Source: Lachnospiraceae bacterium
GTDB taxonomy: Bacteria > Bacillota > Clostridia > Lachnospirales > Lachnospiraceae
Length of the DNA: 64,000 nt
Direction of reading: 5' to 3'
Assembly (NCBI GenBank): GCA_910574745.1
Contig: CAJTCE010000007.1
Coordinates: 1-64,000, forward strand
Positions 32,144 to 41,613 of the stretch are shown here, piece by piece. Numbering within the stretch: position 1 is the first letter of the stretch; the number at the start of each line of letters is the position of its first letter. Under the pieces are notes generated by a model. It did not search any database. It was not told the DNA's origin and was given only the letters and a program-made list of their open reading frames with translations. The position numbers were made by a program, and so were the translations under genes.

Positions 32144-33010
32144 ATGAAAACAGCAATTATGACAGATACCAACAGTGGAATAACCAGACAGGAGGCAGAT
32201 GCTTCCGGCATATTTCTCATTCCGATGCCCATTATTATTGACGAAGAAATTTTCTTTGAAGGCGTTAATCTGACACAGGAAAGCTTTTATAAAGACCTTA
32301 CAGACGGGAGAGATATATCTACCTCCCAGCCCTCCCCGGGAGATGTAATAGATATGTGGAAATCCATCTTATCATCCGGTTATGATGAAATTGTCTATAT
32401 CCCCATGTCCAGCGGATTAAGCAACTCCTGCGCATCCGCTATCGGATTATCCAAGGAATTTGACGGTAAGGTCATGGTAGCTGATAATCACAGAATATCC
32501 GTAACCATGCGGGAATCCGTCTTTGAAGCAAAAAGGCTGGCTGATTCCGGTTTGTCTGCCCGCGAAATCAAAGATTATCTGGAAAAAACAGCTTTTGACG
32601 CCAGCATCTATATTGCTGTGGATACTCTGGAATTTCTTAAAAAAGGCGGAAGGATTACTCCTGCGGCAGCAGCTTTGGGAGCCGTTTTAAATATTAAACC
32701 TATTCTTTCCATTCAGGGGGAAAAACTGGATGCTTTTGCCAAGGTCAGAGGCATGAAAAAATGCAAGGCCAAAATGATTGAAGCTTTGCAGCAGGATTTA
32801 AGTACCCGGTTCAAAGATGTGGATAAAAGCCGGATAAAGCTGTGTACCGCAGGAACTGCTTTGAGTCCGGAAGAAGCCGAAGAGTGGAGAAACACTGTAT
32901 CAGAGGCCTTTAACGGAGCTGATGTTTATTACAATCCGCTTTCTTTAAGCATTGGCACCCACACAGGCCCCGGCGCCATGGGAATCGGTTTGGTCGTTGT
33001 TGCAAAATAA
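32144..33010 (+). CDS. DegV family fatty-acid-binding protein
   Basis: A 288-residue protein with the DegV order of motifs: AIMTDTNSGI at the start, LTQESFYKDL and STSQPSPGDV, YIPMSSGLSNSCASA, DTLEFLKKGGRI, and the final GTHTGPGAMGIGLVV. The Ser/Thr residues in SSGLSN and the HTGPGA loop bind the acyl carboxylate. DegV/FakB proteins deliver fatty acids to FakA kinase. GGGGGATC precedes the ATG. It stands alone and ends before a bidirectional terminator. Confidence 0.92.
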   Translation: MKTAIMTDTNSGITRQEADASGIFLIPMPIIIDEEIFFEGVNLTQESFYKDLTDGRDISTSQPSPGDVIDMWKSILSSGYDEIVYIPMSSGLSNSCASAIGLSKEFDGKVMVADNHRISVTMRESVFEAKRLADSGLSAREIKDYLEKTAFDASIYIAVDTLEFLKKGGRITPAAAALGAVLNIKPILSIQGEKLDAFAKVRGMKKCKAKMIEALQQDLSTRFKDVDKSRIKLCTAGTALSPEEAEEWRNTVSEAFNGADVYYNPLSLSIGTHTGPGAMGIGLVVVAK

Positions 33011-33370
33011 TATGGAAAAGATTATATTTTCTTACAATTTTACTAATTTCTTTAAATGTTTTTTACTTTTTCTTGTAAAAATGAACAAGAAATATTTTGT
33101 GCTCGTGAACGCTTCATAATAAACGTAAAAAACTTTGAAAAAAATGATTTTACATTTATACAAAATGTCTATAATTCGACGTGATTTTCCACATTTTGAA
33201 AATTTGCCTTTTATTTAAAAAAGTATTATGATACAGAAAAGTTGAAAACCAAATTCAATCAATTACCAAACCAAAAACCTTAGTAAACAAAGGCTGTTGT
33301 ATTTGAAATCATCTGATTTCTGAATACAGCAGCCCATTTGTTTTTTGTAAAAGCACTGAAAGTTTTCTCT
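33011..33370. other. AT-rich intergenic region with a bidirectional terminator
   Basis: This 360-base region separates the convergent DegV and D-2-hydroxyacid dehydrogenase genes. A long inverted repeat GGCTGTTGTATT/AATACAGCAGCC (33292-33303, 33323-33334) with T-rich sequence on both sides (CATTTGTTTTTTG to the right) serves as a shared terminator. Between 33011 and 33290 there is no ORF; a possible TATAAT at 33169 has no good -35 element. Confidence 0.6.
33292..33347. terminator. Bidirectional terminator between degV and the dehydrogenase
   Basis: A 12-bp stem (one G-U) with a 19-base loop, followed by CATTTGTTTTTTG on the plus strand and TTTGTTTACT on the minus strand. Confidence 0.8.
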
Positions 33371-34327
33371 TTAATTTACAATATTTCTTCTTTCTCCCTT
33401 TTGAAAAGCTTCAATATTTTTGTATACTTCTGTCGCAAGCCTTGTTCTGGCTTCCGTACTTGCCCATGCCATATGAGGCGTAATAATGAGCTTTTCACTA
33501 TCCTTGATTTTATCTAACAGATTATCCTGTGTAATAGGTTCTTTCTCCAGAACGTCCAGTCCGGCAGCAAAAATTTCCCCTTTCGTTAAAGCGGTATACA
33601 AATCCTTATTGTTTACCACCGGTCCTCTTGCCACATTAATAAGAATAGCCGTCTTTTTCATTTTCTTCATGGCTTCTAAATCAATTAAATTCTTTGTCAA
33701 ATCGGATAAGGGACAATGAATGGAAACAAAATCCGACCTTTTTAATAAATCGTCAAATTCCACTCTCTCATATTCCTTACAGCTGTTTTTGCCTGTAACG
33801 GAATAATAAATCACGTGGCATCCAAAGCTCTCTGCAATCCCTGCCGTTCTCTTACCGATATTTCCCAAACCGATAATGCCCCATGTTTTCCCTTCCAGTT
33901 CCATAAATGGTCTGTCAAAATTGGAAAACCGATCCTGGGCGCCATATTTACCGGATTTTACATAATCATCATAAAAGGGGAGATGCTCCGACAGATATAA
34001 CGCCAGAGCAAAGGTGTGCTGGGCAACTGCTGCCGTGGAGTAATCAACCACATTTGCCACTCCTATTCCCCGGTTTCTGCAATACTCCAGGTCCACATTA
34101 TCATAACCTGTTGCAAACTCACAGATTAATTTCACATTGGGGGCATCCTTTAATGTAGCTTCATTCATTCCGGCTTTGTTTGCAACAATAACATCTGCAT
34201 CCTTAACCCGCTCTGCAACCTCCGGGGTCAGAGTATTTCCATAATAGGTAACATTTCCTAATTTTTCATAAATCGTCAGGTCAATATCTTCTCCGATGCT
34301 TTTTTGCTCTAACACAACAATGTTCAT
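33371..34327 (-). CDS. D-2-hydroxyacid dehydrogenase
   Basis: From the ATG at 34327 (AGAGGAAAG upstream; the longer frame is not needed) the 318-residue protein shows the NAD-binding GKTWGIIGLGNIGKRTAGIA (GxGxxG), the substrate-binding region ATGYDNVD, the IHCPLSD loop, VARGPVV with the catalytic Arg, GLDVLEKEP (Glu) and ITPHMAWAS (His). This is the D-lactate/hydroxypyruvate/phosphoglycerate dehydrogenase superfamily. It may reduce 2-oxoacids or hydroxypyruvate. It lies downstream of pgi and has its own start after the pgi terminator. Confidence 0.92.
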   Translation of the reverse strand: MNIVVLEQKSIGEDIDLTIYEKLGNVTYYGNTLTPEVAERVKDADVIVANKAGMNEATLKDAPNVKLICEFATGYDNVDLEYCRNRGIGVANVVDYSTAAVAQHTFALALYLSEHLPFYDDYVKSGKYGAQDRFSNFDRPFMELEGKTWGIIGLGNIGKRTAGIAESFGCHVIYYSVTGKNSCKEYERVEFDDLLKRSDFVSIHCPLSDLTKNLIDLEAMKKMKKTAILINVARGPVVNNKDLYTALTKGEIFAAGLDVLEKEPITQDNLLDKIKDSEKLIITPHMAWASTEARTRLATEVYKNIEAFQKGERRNIVN

Positions 34328-34354
34328 AATGCTTTCCTCTTTCTTAAATAAAAT

Positions 34355-34390
34355 ATCCCATACAGATTCCATCCGCAATCTGTATGGGAT
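34355..34390 (-). terminator. pgi terminator
   Basis: A perfect 14-bp stem (ATCCCATACAGATT and its complement, 34355-34368 and 34377-34390) followed on the minus strand by ATTTTATTT, 14 bases after the pgi stop. Confidence 0.85.
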
Positions 34391-34403
34391 TTCCTTCACA
34401 AAA

Positions 34404-35756
34404 TTATTTTAATCTTTCCAGTAAAACTTCTCTCTGCTCTTCAAAACCCGGTTTGCCAAGCAATGCAAACATATTCTTCTTGTAGCTTTCCACACCCGGC
34501 TGGTTAAAAGGATTAACACCCAGTAAATAACCGCTGACGCCGCATGCAAACTCGAAGAAATAGAATAATTGTCCTAAATAGAACTCTGTCTCTTCCGGAA
34601 TCTTAACCATCAGATTGGGCACCTGTCCGTCCGTATGAGCTAAAATAGTTCCGTTCATAGCGGATTTATTTACAAAATCAACCGTCTGGCCCGCCAGATA
34701 ATTTAATCCGTCAAGGTCTACAGGCTCTGTGCCGATTTTCAGTTCTTCTCTGGATGCTTCCACATTGAGAACCGTTTCAAACATAATCCTTGCACCGTCC
34801 TGAATGAACTGGCCCATGGAGTGAAGATCTGTTGTAAGGTCTACGCTTGCCGGGAAAATACCCTTCTGGTCCTTTCCTTCGGATTCTCCGTAAAGCTGTT
34901 TCCACCATTCGGAAACATAGTGTACATTCGGCTCATAGTTAGCCAATACTTCAACAGCTTTTCCCTTTCTTAACAGAATGTTACGAAGTGCTGCATATTT
35001 TAATGCGTCGTTTTCTTCATAAGGAAGATTTAAAGCATTTTCTCTTCCGCTGGCTGCGCCTTCCATTAATTTATCAATATCCGCACCGGATACCGCAATA
35101 GGAAGAAGACCTACGGCTGTCAGTACGGAGAAACGTCCTCCCACATCATCGGGAACTACGAAGGATTCATATCCTTCCTCTGTTGCAAGATTCTTTAAAG
35201 ATCCTCTTGCCTTATCGGTTGTAGCATAAATTCTCTTTGCTGCGCCTTCTTTGCCGTATTTCTTTTCAGCCATTTCTTTGAAAATTCTGAAGGCGATTGC
35301 AGGCTCGGTTGTTGTACCGGACTTGGAAATCATATTAATGGAGAAATCCCTGTCGCCGATTACATCCAATAAATCCTTTAAATAAGTTGAGGAAATGGAA
35401 TTTCCTACAAAATAAATTTCAGGGGTTTTTCTCTGATCCTTGGAAATTACATTATAAAAGCTGTGTCTCAAAAACTCGATTGCGGCTCTTGCTCCCAGAT
35501 AGGAACCTCCGATGCCGATTACTACTAAAACTTCTGAATCGCTCTGGATTTTTTCTGCTGCCTTTTTAATTCTTGCAAACTCTTCCTTGTCATAGGCAAC
35601 CGGTAAATCAATCCATCCTAAGAAATCATTACCTGCGCCGGTTTTGGATACCAATAAATCTTTTGCATCCATGACCTGCTTTTTCATCAAATCTACTTCG
35701 TTGTCACTTACAAACGGGGCAACTTTGGAATAATCAAAGGTTACTTTTTTGCTCAT
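34404..35756 (-). CDS. pgi: Glucose-6-phosphate isomerase
   Basis: A 450-residue protein of the short bacterial type. It has the phosphate-binding [16 protein letters not shown], the [15 protein letters not shown] loop and the C-terminal signature [21 protein letters not shown] with the catalytic Lys/Glu environment. It interconverts glucose 6-phosphate and fructose 6-phosphate. GGAGAGAATG-type ribosome site and ATG at 35756 are clear. It is transcribed alone and ends before a strong terminator. Confidence 0.97.
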   Translation of the reverse strand: MSKKVTFDYSKVAPFVSDNEVDLMKKQVMDAKDLLVSKTGAGNDFLGWIDLPVAYDKEEFARIKKAAEKIQSDSEVLVVIGIGGSYLGARAAIEFLRHSFYNVISKDQRKTPEIYFVGNSISSTYLKDLLDVIGDRDFSINMISKSGTTTEPAIAFRIFKEMAEKKYGKEGAAKRIYATTDKARGSLKNLATEEGYESFVVPDDVGGRFSVLTAVGLLPIAVSGADIDKLMEGAASGRENALNLPYEENDALKYAALRNILLRKGKAVEVLANYEPNVHYVSEWWKQLYGESEGKDQKGIFPASVDLTTDLHSMGQFIQDGARIMFETVLNVEASREELKIGTEPVDLDGLNYLAGQTVDFVNKSAMNGTILAHTDGQVPNLMVKIPEETEFYLGQLFYFFEFACGVSGYLLGVNPFNQPGVESYKKNMFALLGKPGFEEQREVLLERLK

Positions 35757-35972
35757 TGCATTCTCTCCTTTTTACCGGTTCCTGAAAAACCATGTTTTTA
35801 ACCAAAATAAGTTTAGCAAAATAATATTTTATTTGCAAGCAAATACTGGAAAAACCACTATATTTCTGCTATAATCTGTCCGTATATAAAATTGCTTTTG
35901 ATTATTATGCATCAAAATAGAATTTTTACGCTTTTTATTATTATGTACAATTTAGAAGAAAGGGGAATATAT

Positions 35973-36212
35973 ATGATTTATAAACCTACAGGCGTATGTT
36001 CTCAGGCAATCAAGATTGAATTAGACGGAGATATCATTCGCTCCGTATCTTTTACCGGCGGATGTAACGGCAATTTGCAAGGCATCAGCGCCCTCGTACA
36101 GGGAATGAAAGCAACAGATGCCATCGAAAAGCTTCGGGGAATCAAATGTGGATTCAAATCTACCTCCTGCCCTGATCAATTAGCAAAAGCACTGGAGTCC
36201 ATGATAAATTAA
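35973..36212 (+). CDS. TSCPD domain protein
   Basis: A 79-residue protein starting at 35973 (AAGGGGAAT upstream). It consists of one TSCPD domain with FTGGCNGNLQGISALVQG and the name-giving STSCPDQLAKAL at the end, matching the TIGR03905 family of small proteins. The Cys residues suggest metal binding. Family function is unknown, although the domain occurs fused to ribonucleotide reductases. It is followed by murG after 55 bases; co-expression is plausible. Confidence 0.85.
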   Translation: MIYKPTGVCSQAIKIELDGDIIRSVSFTGGCNGNLQGISALVQGMKATDAIEKLRGIKCGFKSTSCPDQLAKALESMIN

Positions 36213-36267
36213 TACCCTTGAAAAATCAGAAATTCCATGAAAAATTTTAGGTTGGTAGGAGAATATT

Positions 36268-37365
36268 ATGAAACGAATTGTTTTGACAGGCGGCGGTACA
36301 GCCGGACACGTAACACCAAATATAGCGCTTTTACCCGGATTAAAGGAGCTGGATTATGATATTCATTATATCGGTTCCTATGACGGTATTGAATCAAAGC
36401 TGATCGAGGATTACAAAATCCCTTATTACGGCATTTCCACCGGAAAATTCCGCCGTTACTTTGATCCCAAAAACTTCTCAGACCCTTTCCGGGTTATAAA
36501 AGGATATGGGCAGGCAAGAAAAATACTGAAAAAAATAAAACCTGATGTGGTATTTTCCAAAGGAGGCTTTGTTTCCGTTCCGGTAGTAAGAGCAGCAGCA
36601 TCCCTAAAAATCCCTTGTATTATCCATGAATCGGATATGACTCCGGGACTTGCCAATAAGCTTTGTCTCCCCGTTGCTGAAAAAATATGCTGTAATTTTC
36701 CCGAAACCTTACAATATCTGCCGGAAGAAAAAGCGGTTTTGACCGGCTCTCCCATCCGTGCAGAATTAGCAAAAGGCAACAAAATATCCGCATTGGATTT
36801 ATGCGGTTTTCATGCAAATATGCCGGTTATTATGGTAATTGGCGGTTCCTCCGGCGCCGCAAATGTGAATAAAGCAGTCAGGGATGCCTTACCTCAATTG
36901 TTGGAGGATTTTCAGGTAGTGCATATCTGTGGCAAGGATAAAGTTGACAATCTCCTTTTAACTACCAAGGGCTACAAGCAGTTTGAATATGTAAAAGCGG
37001 AATTAAAGGATATTTTTGCCATGGCGGATATTGTTATTAGCAGAGCGGGGGCTAACGCCATTTGTGAGCTTTTGGCGCTGCAAAAGCCCAATATCCTGAT
37101 TCCCCTTATGGCAGGAAGCAGGGGCGACCAGATTTTAAATGCCAAATCCTTTGAATCCCAGGGATATTCCCTGGTAATTTCCGAAGATGATATTACTACT
37201 CAGCTTTTAGTTGATACCGTTCATGACATGTATTTCAGAAGGCAAAGTTTTATTGAAGCCATGAGTCGTTCCCATCAGAAGGATTCCATTAAAACGATTC
37301 TCGGACTGATTGAAGAAACGGTTGCAAAATACGCCGGAGAAAACGTAAAAGCAGACAATAATTAA
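36268..37365 (+). CDS. murG: UDP-GlcNAc:undecaprenyl-PP-MurNAc-pentapeptide GlcNAc transferase (MurG)
   Basis: The 365-residue GT-B fold protein has the N-terminal GGGTAGHVTPNIAL loop and the HYIGSYDGIESKLI region. It continues with PDVVFSKGGFVSVPVVRAAA, the donor-site VIGGSSGAANVNKAV and the SRAGANAICELLALQKPNIL motif with LMAGSRGDQILNA. This is MurG, which makes lipid II on the cytoplasmic membrane face. GGTAGGAG precedes the ATG. It lies outside the mra cluster, which is normal for the extra MurG-like genes in some Clostridia; it may be the sole copy or a second one. Confidence 0.93.
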   Translation: MKRIVLTGGGTAGHVTPNIALLPGLKELDYDIHYIGSYDGIESKLIEDYKIPYYGISTGKFRRYFDPKNFSDPFRVIKGYGQARKILKKIKPDVVFSKGGFVSVPVVRAAASLKIPCIIHESDMTPGLANKLCLPVAEKICCNFPETLQYLPEEKAVLTGSPIRAELAKGNKISALDLCGFHANMPVIMVIGGSSGAANVNKAVRDALPQLLEDFQVVHICGKDKVDNLLLTTKGYKQFEYVKAELKDIFAMADIVISRAGANAICELLALQKPNILIPLMAGSRGDQILNAKSFESQGYSLVISEDDITTQLLVDTVHDMYFRRQSFIEAMSRSHQKDSIKTILGLIEETVAKYAGENVKADNN

Positions 37366-37397
37366 TAAATGATATTATAAAAACAGAACATAAAAAC

Positions 37398-37446
37398 AAG
37401 AGCCATAACGCTAAAAAAATTTTTCATATCGTTATGGCTCTTTTCT
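37398..37446 (+). terminator. murG terminator
   Basis: AAGAGCCATAACG pairs with CGTTATGGCTCTT (37398-37410, 37430-37442) followed by TTC-TAT. The long AT-rich loop contains AAAAAAATTTTT. Confidence 0.8.
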
Positions 37447-37510
37447 ATCATGCAGTTTCTCAAATACTTCAAATTGCTTTGCCGTTGTGCATACATTCGG
37501 CTCAAGCTTT

Positions 37511-38053
37511 TTACCCGTTTTTACAATTTTTCTGGTGGGCTTTCAGCTTCTTCACAGCCCATTCATAATGGCTGGCTGTGACGCTGACAAAATAAGAGCC
37601 TAATGTACTTCCTCCCACCCAGTCATAAATTCCCTTTGAAAACAATTCTTCATTTGAAAAGCTTTGCGCTAAATCCATTACTTCTTTATGGGAATTATGA
37701 AGCAGCTCCTTTGCTTCCTCTAAAGATGTAGCCTGATGCTTTTTCCAGAATTCCATATTTAATTTTCCATATGTTTTCCAGTTGTAGGGTTTAGGAATAA
37801 AAGGCTGCCGGTCTTCCATTTGATTGGCATGAACCCAGTTTAGTAAAAGCTTATGCCATTCATAGAGATGAATCAAGACATCCCTGAGATTTTTATCCCT
37901 TTCCCAATGAGCCTCTTTTTTCTTTTCGTCTCCTGAAAAATCAAAGGGAGTTGATAATTCTTCCACGGTTAATGTAGTAATCAAAGCATTCAGCTTTTCG
38001 TACTTCTCCCCTGCCGCACTTATTAAATCCGATTTCGTCGTTGGTCTGCCCAT
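37511..38053 (-). CDS. ClbS/DfsB family four-helix bundle protein
   Basis: The 180-residue protein matches the DUF1706/ClbS-DfsB family: MGRPTTKSDLISAAGEKYEKL at the start, FDFSGDEKKKEAHWERDKNLR, then HLYEWHKLLLNWV and SHYEWAVKKLKAHQKNC at the end. Helical DinB-like fold with conserved His/Trp residues (IHLYEWH). The founding member ClbS hydrolyses the genotoxin colibactin; most members are of unknown function, and no colibactin genes occur here. Confidence 0.88.
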   Translation of the reverse strand: MGRPTTKSDLISAAGEKYEKLNALITTLTVEELSTPFDFSGDEKKKEAHWERDKNLRDVLIHLYEWHKLLLNWVHANQMEDRQPFIPKPYNWKTYGKLNMEFWKKHQATSLEEAKELLHNSHKEVMDLAQSFSNEELFSKGIYDWVGGSTLGSYFVSVTASHYEWAVKKLKAHQKNCKNG

Positions 38054-38162
38054 TTAAATTTTCCTCCTACATTATATAATCATAGCCGTCCTTTGTCTTT
38101 TCTACAGATAAGAAATATCTTTCCGGTATCCGTATTGACCGACTGGTTTATAAATGTATTAT

Positions 38163-38204
38163 AATACCCGTAATATGACATCTGTCTGTCATATTACGGG
38201 TATT
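38163..38204. terminator. Strong 18-bp stem terminator downstream of the flotillin gene
   Basis: AATACCCGTAATATGACA (38163-38180) and its exact complement (38187-38204) enclose a six-base loop and are followed by TTTAAG on the plus strand. It ends the flotillin mRNA and also shields the ClbS-like gene. Confidence 0.8.
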
Positions 38205-38254
38205 TTTAAGACTAATCTATTTTTTTATATCCGCATGTTTTTTATGCTGCATCA

Positions 38255-39730
38255 TTAATAATCTTCTTCAACAGCAGTATTTTCACTTCCGCCTTCATTT
38301 TTACTTTCCTTATCCAGCATCTTCGCCCCTAAAGCTCCCGCAAGCACGGATTTTATATCAAATCCCAGACTCTGGGTCAGACCTTCCGTAATCTGTGTCG
38401 TAGATTTTGTAATATCCTCTACCAGCTTAGCGGTATTGCCTTCGCCGTACATGGTAATCCGGTCGATACTCTCCAAAGGCTTCGCCACGTTGGCAGCAAT
38501 ATCGGGCAGGATATTGAAATACATTTCCAGAATGGAAGCGTCCTTCATCTTAGCCATAGCCTCTGCCTTCTTATCAATACCTTCCGCTTCCGCAATGGCT
38601 TTTGCTTTAATGGCTTCCGCCTCTGCAATACCCTTTGCCCTGATACCTTCCGCTTCCTGTTCAGCCTGGTATTTCTTAGCTTCCGCATTGATTCTCATGG
38701 CCTCGGCTTCTCTTTCCATTTCAAACTTCTTGGCTTCCGCATCCTTCTGTCTCTTGTAAAGCTCTACATCCGCCATCTGCTGCTGTCTGTATTTATCGGC
38801 GTCTGCCTGTTTTTTGATCGTCGCAGAAAGCTCCTGTTCTTTTACTTCCGCTTCTTTTTTCTTTAACTCAATTTCTTTTTCCTGTTTTGCAATGTTAGCT
38901 TCCGCACTGGTTACCTCAATGGTCTTACGCTGTGCTTCCTTTTGAATCTCATATGCCGCATCCGCTTCAGCCTGTTTAATATCGGACATTTTCTTAAGCT
39001 CTGCCTGCTTGATACGAAGTTCATTCTGCTTGGTGGCAATATCCGTATTGGCAAGAACCTCTGCTTCATTGGCAGCCTTCTTCGCCTCTGCCTCTGCAAT
39101 GGCAACATCCCTGTCCGCCTGTGCTTTTGCAATGGATGCGTCTTTTTGGATCTGGGACATGTTATCCTGACCTAAGGCTACGATAAGTCCTTTTTCATCA
39201 TCAATTCTCTGGATATTGCAGGAAATAATCTCGATACCCAAAGCATTCATATCATTCTGGGCCTTTCCCTGAACCTCATCGCCGAATTTCTTACGGTCTG
39301 TACATAACTCTTTTAATTTTACCGTACCGATAATCTCACGCATATTGCCCTGTAAGGAATCGGTCAGGGCTACCACAATCTGTTCTTCCCGCATATTCAG
39401 GAAGTTTTTCATTGCTAGCTTAATACCGTTTTCATCGGTTTTTACCCTGATTTTTGCAACGGCATCAATATCCACACCGATAAAATCCAGTGTAGGTATG
39501 TAACCGTTGGTTTTAATATCAACACTAATCTGTTTTACAATCAGGTTATCCTTTCTCTCTAAAAAAGGAATCCTGATGCCGGCCCGCCCGATCAAGATTT
39601 TGGGTTCTTTTTTAAAACCCGAAATAATGTAGGCAATATCCGGCGGTGCCTTTACGTATCCGCTGGCTAATAAAATGACCAGAAGAACAACCGCAAGCAC
39701 AATGACAGCAACCATAATTTTCATTTCCAT
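38255..39730 (-). CDS. floT: Flotillin-like SPFH protein
   Basis: From the ATG at 39730 (GGGGGT ten bases upstream) the 491-residue protein has one N-terminal membrane helix (about 5-25), an SPFH domain (VKAPPDIAYIISGFKKEPKI, ISCNIQRIDDEKG), a long Ala/Glu/Lys-rich coiled-coil flotillin region (VANTDIATKQNELRI through EAEGIRAKGIAEAEAIKAKA) and a flexible tail. This is the FloT/YuaG type, which organises membrane microdomains. It stands alone between strong terminators. Confidence 0.93.
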   Translation of the reverse strand: MEMKIMVAVIVLAVVLLVILLASGYVKAPPDIAYIISGFKKEPKILIGRAGIRIPFLERKDNLIVKQISVDIKTNGYIPTLDFIGVDIDAVAKIRVKTDENGIKLAMKNFLNMREEQIVVALTDSLQGNMREIIGTVKLKELCTDRKKFGDEVQGKAQNDMNALGIEIISCNIQRIDDEKGLIVALGQDNMSQIQKDASIAKAQADRDVAIAEAEAKKAANEAEVLANTDIATKQNELRIKQAELKKMSDIKQAEADAAYEIQKEAQRKTIEVTSAEANIAKQEKEIELKKKEAEVKEQELSATIKKQADADKYRQQQMADVELYKRQKDAEAKKFEMEREAEAMRINAEAKKYQAEQEAEGIRAKGIAEAEAIKAKAIAEAEGIDKKAEAMAKMKDASILEMYFNILPDIAANVAKPLESIDRITMYGEGNTAKLVEDITKSTTQITEGLTQSLGFDIKSVLAGALGAKMLDKESKNEGGSENTAVEEDY

Positions 39731-40088
39731 TTTGTTTGTTACCCCCTTTATAATCATTAGTAAATTTATATATACAAATTTATTATAACATTACTATTCT
39801 TTATCTTTCAACAATCTTTCCTCCTCTTACTTCCATTGATTTCTTTCACTTACCTCTGCCTGTCCACTGCCTTTTTTATATGAAATATCCATATATCTGA
39901 CAAATGCAGGGTAAAACTGCCAATAAAAAACAAAAACCTTGTTAAATATTGTCAAATATACCCAATAAAATATTAAAAATTTCAATGACAAGCAAAAAAA
40001 TTTCTATGTTATTTCCCCTATACCCTGCATATACTGTCAATATGAACAATAAATGTGCTAAATGCGCATCATCAGAAAGGAGAAACTT
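39731..40088. other. Divergent flotillin/mgl regulatory region
   Basis: The 358-base AT-rich gap between floT and mglB contains the two divergent start regions. A TATACT (40032-40037) lies about 50 bases before mglB but its -35 (TTATTT) is only 15 bases upstream, so the promoter is weak without an activator; this fits control by the downstream YesMN-type regulator. No ORF or RNA gene is seen. Confidence 0.45.
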
Positions 40089-41420
40089 ATGAAGAAAAAA
40101 TTAGCTTTAGCCACAATGGCAGTAATACTCAGCTTTTCACTTGTTGCCTGCGGAACAGATGCAGGCACTGCACAACCTGACAATGCAGGTACGACACCGG
40201 AAGAAACTCCTGACGCACCGGAAGAAACTCCCACGACGGACGGTGGTTCATCATCAGAAGTGGCAAATAAAGATAAACCTCTGGTATGGTTTAACCGCCA
40301 GCCCTCTAACAGCTCTACCGGAGAACTGGATATGGCAGCCCTTACATTTAACGGCAATACATATTATGTAGGATTTGACGCAAATCAAGGTGCAGAGCTT
40401 CAGGGAACAATGGTTAAAGAATACATCGAAGCAAACATCGATCAGATTGACCGCAACGGCGACGGCGTTATCGGCTATGTTCTTGCTATCGGCGATATCG
40501 GACACAACGATTCCATCGCACGTACAAGAGGCGTCCGCAAAGCCCTTGGCACAGCCGTTGACAAAGACGGCAACATCAACAGTGATCCCGTAGGTACAAA
40601 CACAGACGGATCTGCTACGGCCGTACAGGACGGAACCTTGGAAATCAACGGAAAACAATATACAGTCCGCGAACTTGCTTCCCAGGAAATGAAAAATTCC
40701 GCAGGCGCTACATGGGATGCGGCTACGGCAGGTAATGCTATCGGTACATGGTCTTCTTCCTTTGGCGATGATATTGACATCGTTGTATCCAATAATGACG
40801 GAATGGGAATGTCAATGTTTAACGCATGGTCCAAGGATAACAACGTTCCTACCTTCGGTTATGATGCAAATAACGATGCCGTTGCAGCGATTGCAGAAGG
40901 CTACGGCGGAACCATCAGCCAGCATGCGGATGTACAGGCTTATCTGACTCTTCGTGTTCTTCGTAACGCACTTGACGGCGTTGACATTGATACAGGTATC
41001 GGTACAGCAGATGAAGCAGGCAATGTTTTATCCAGCGATGTTTATGTATACAATGCAGACGACCGTTCCTACTATGCATTGAATGTTGCGGTTACTGCTG
41101 ATAACTATCAGGACTTCACAGATTCTACAAAGGTTTATGAGCCTGTATCGGCACAGCTTGATGAAAGCACACATCCAACAAAGAAGGTTTGGCTGAATAT
41201 TTACAATGCTTCTGATAACTTCTTAAGCTCAACCTACCAGCCGCTGCTTCAGAATTATGACGACCTTCTGAATCTGGATATTGATTACATCGGAGGCGAC
41301 GGACAGACAGAATCCAATATTACCAACCGTCTCGGAAATCCTAACCAGTATGACGCGTTTGCTATCAACATGGTTAAGACCGACAACGCAGCTTCTTATA
41401 CAGCTTTACTGAGTCAGTAA
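40089..41420 (+). CDS. mglB: Galactose/glucose-binding lipoprotein (MglB-like)
   Basis: The 443-residue protein starts with a lipoprotein signal ending in the lipobox LVAC (LSFSLVACGTD), then an acidic/Thr-Pro-rich tether. A periplasmic-binding domain follows with VWFNRQPSNSSTGELDMAAL, DRNGDGVIGYVLAIGDIGHN, a WDAAT-type hinge, DIVVSNNDGMGMSMFNAW and DVYVYNADD. The DxNxDG motif is the calcium site of glucose/galactose-binding proteins. It is the first gene of the mgl operon (AAGGAG upstream). Confidence 0.93.
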   Translation: MKKKLALATMAVILSFSLVACGTDAGTAQPDNAGTTPEETPDAPEETPTTDGGSSSEVANKDKPLVWFNRQPSNSSTGELDMAALTFNGNTYYVGFDANQGAELQGTMVKEYIEANIDQIDRNGDGVIGYVLAIGDIGHNDSIARTRGVRKALGTAVDKDGNINSDPVGTNTDGSATAVQDGTLEINGKQYTVRELASQEMKNSAGATWDAATAGNAIGTWSSSFGDDIDIVVSNNDGMGMSMFNAWSKDNNVPTFGYDANNDAVAAIAEGYGGTISQHADVQAYLTLRVLRNALDGVDIDTGIGTADEAGNVLSSDVYVYNADDRSYYALNVAVTADNYQDFTDSTKVYEPVSAQLDESTHPTKKVWLNIYNASDNFLSSTYQPLLQNYDDLLNLDIDYIGGDGQTESNITNRLGNPNQYDAFAINMVKTDNAASYTALLSQ

Positions 41421-41531
41421 TTCCATCAGGTGCCGGGAGGTTTCTTCCGGCACCTGAATCCTAATGGCGTATAGCTGAAAAATAGTAATTCTTAATAGAT
41501 ACGAAAACACATCAATATAAATACAGGAGTA

Positions 41532-41599
41532 AAGGTTAAAAGAAAATCTTTCAACCTTGATTTGAGAGTCAAATGAACATGCAGGCATGTTCGCTTGAC
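41532..41599. repeat. Tandem hairpins between mglB and mglA
   Basis: The first hairpin (41532-41558; arms AAGGTT.../...AACCTT) is a 25/27 copy of the ahcY terminator hairpin at 30489-30515. The second (41568-41599) pairs GTCAA with TTGAC and GAACATG with CATGTTC around a CAGG loop, ending just before the mglA ribosome site. Placed between the binding-protein and ATPase genes, they probably protect or terminate the mglB mRNA, giving excess binding protein, as the intercistronic element of E. coli mgl does. Confidence 0.7.
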
Positions 41600-41613
41600 C
41601 CATGGAGGCAAAT

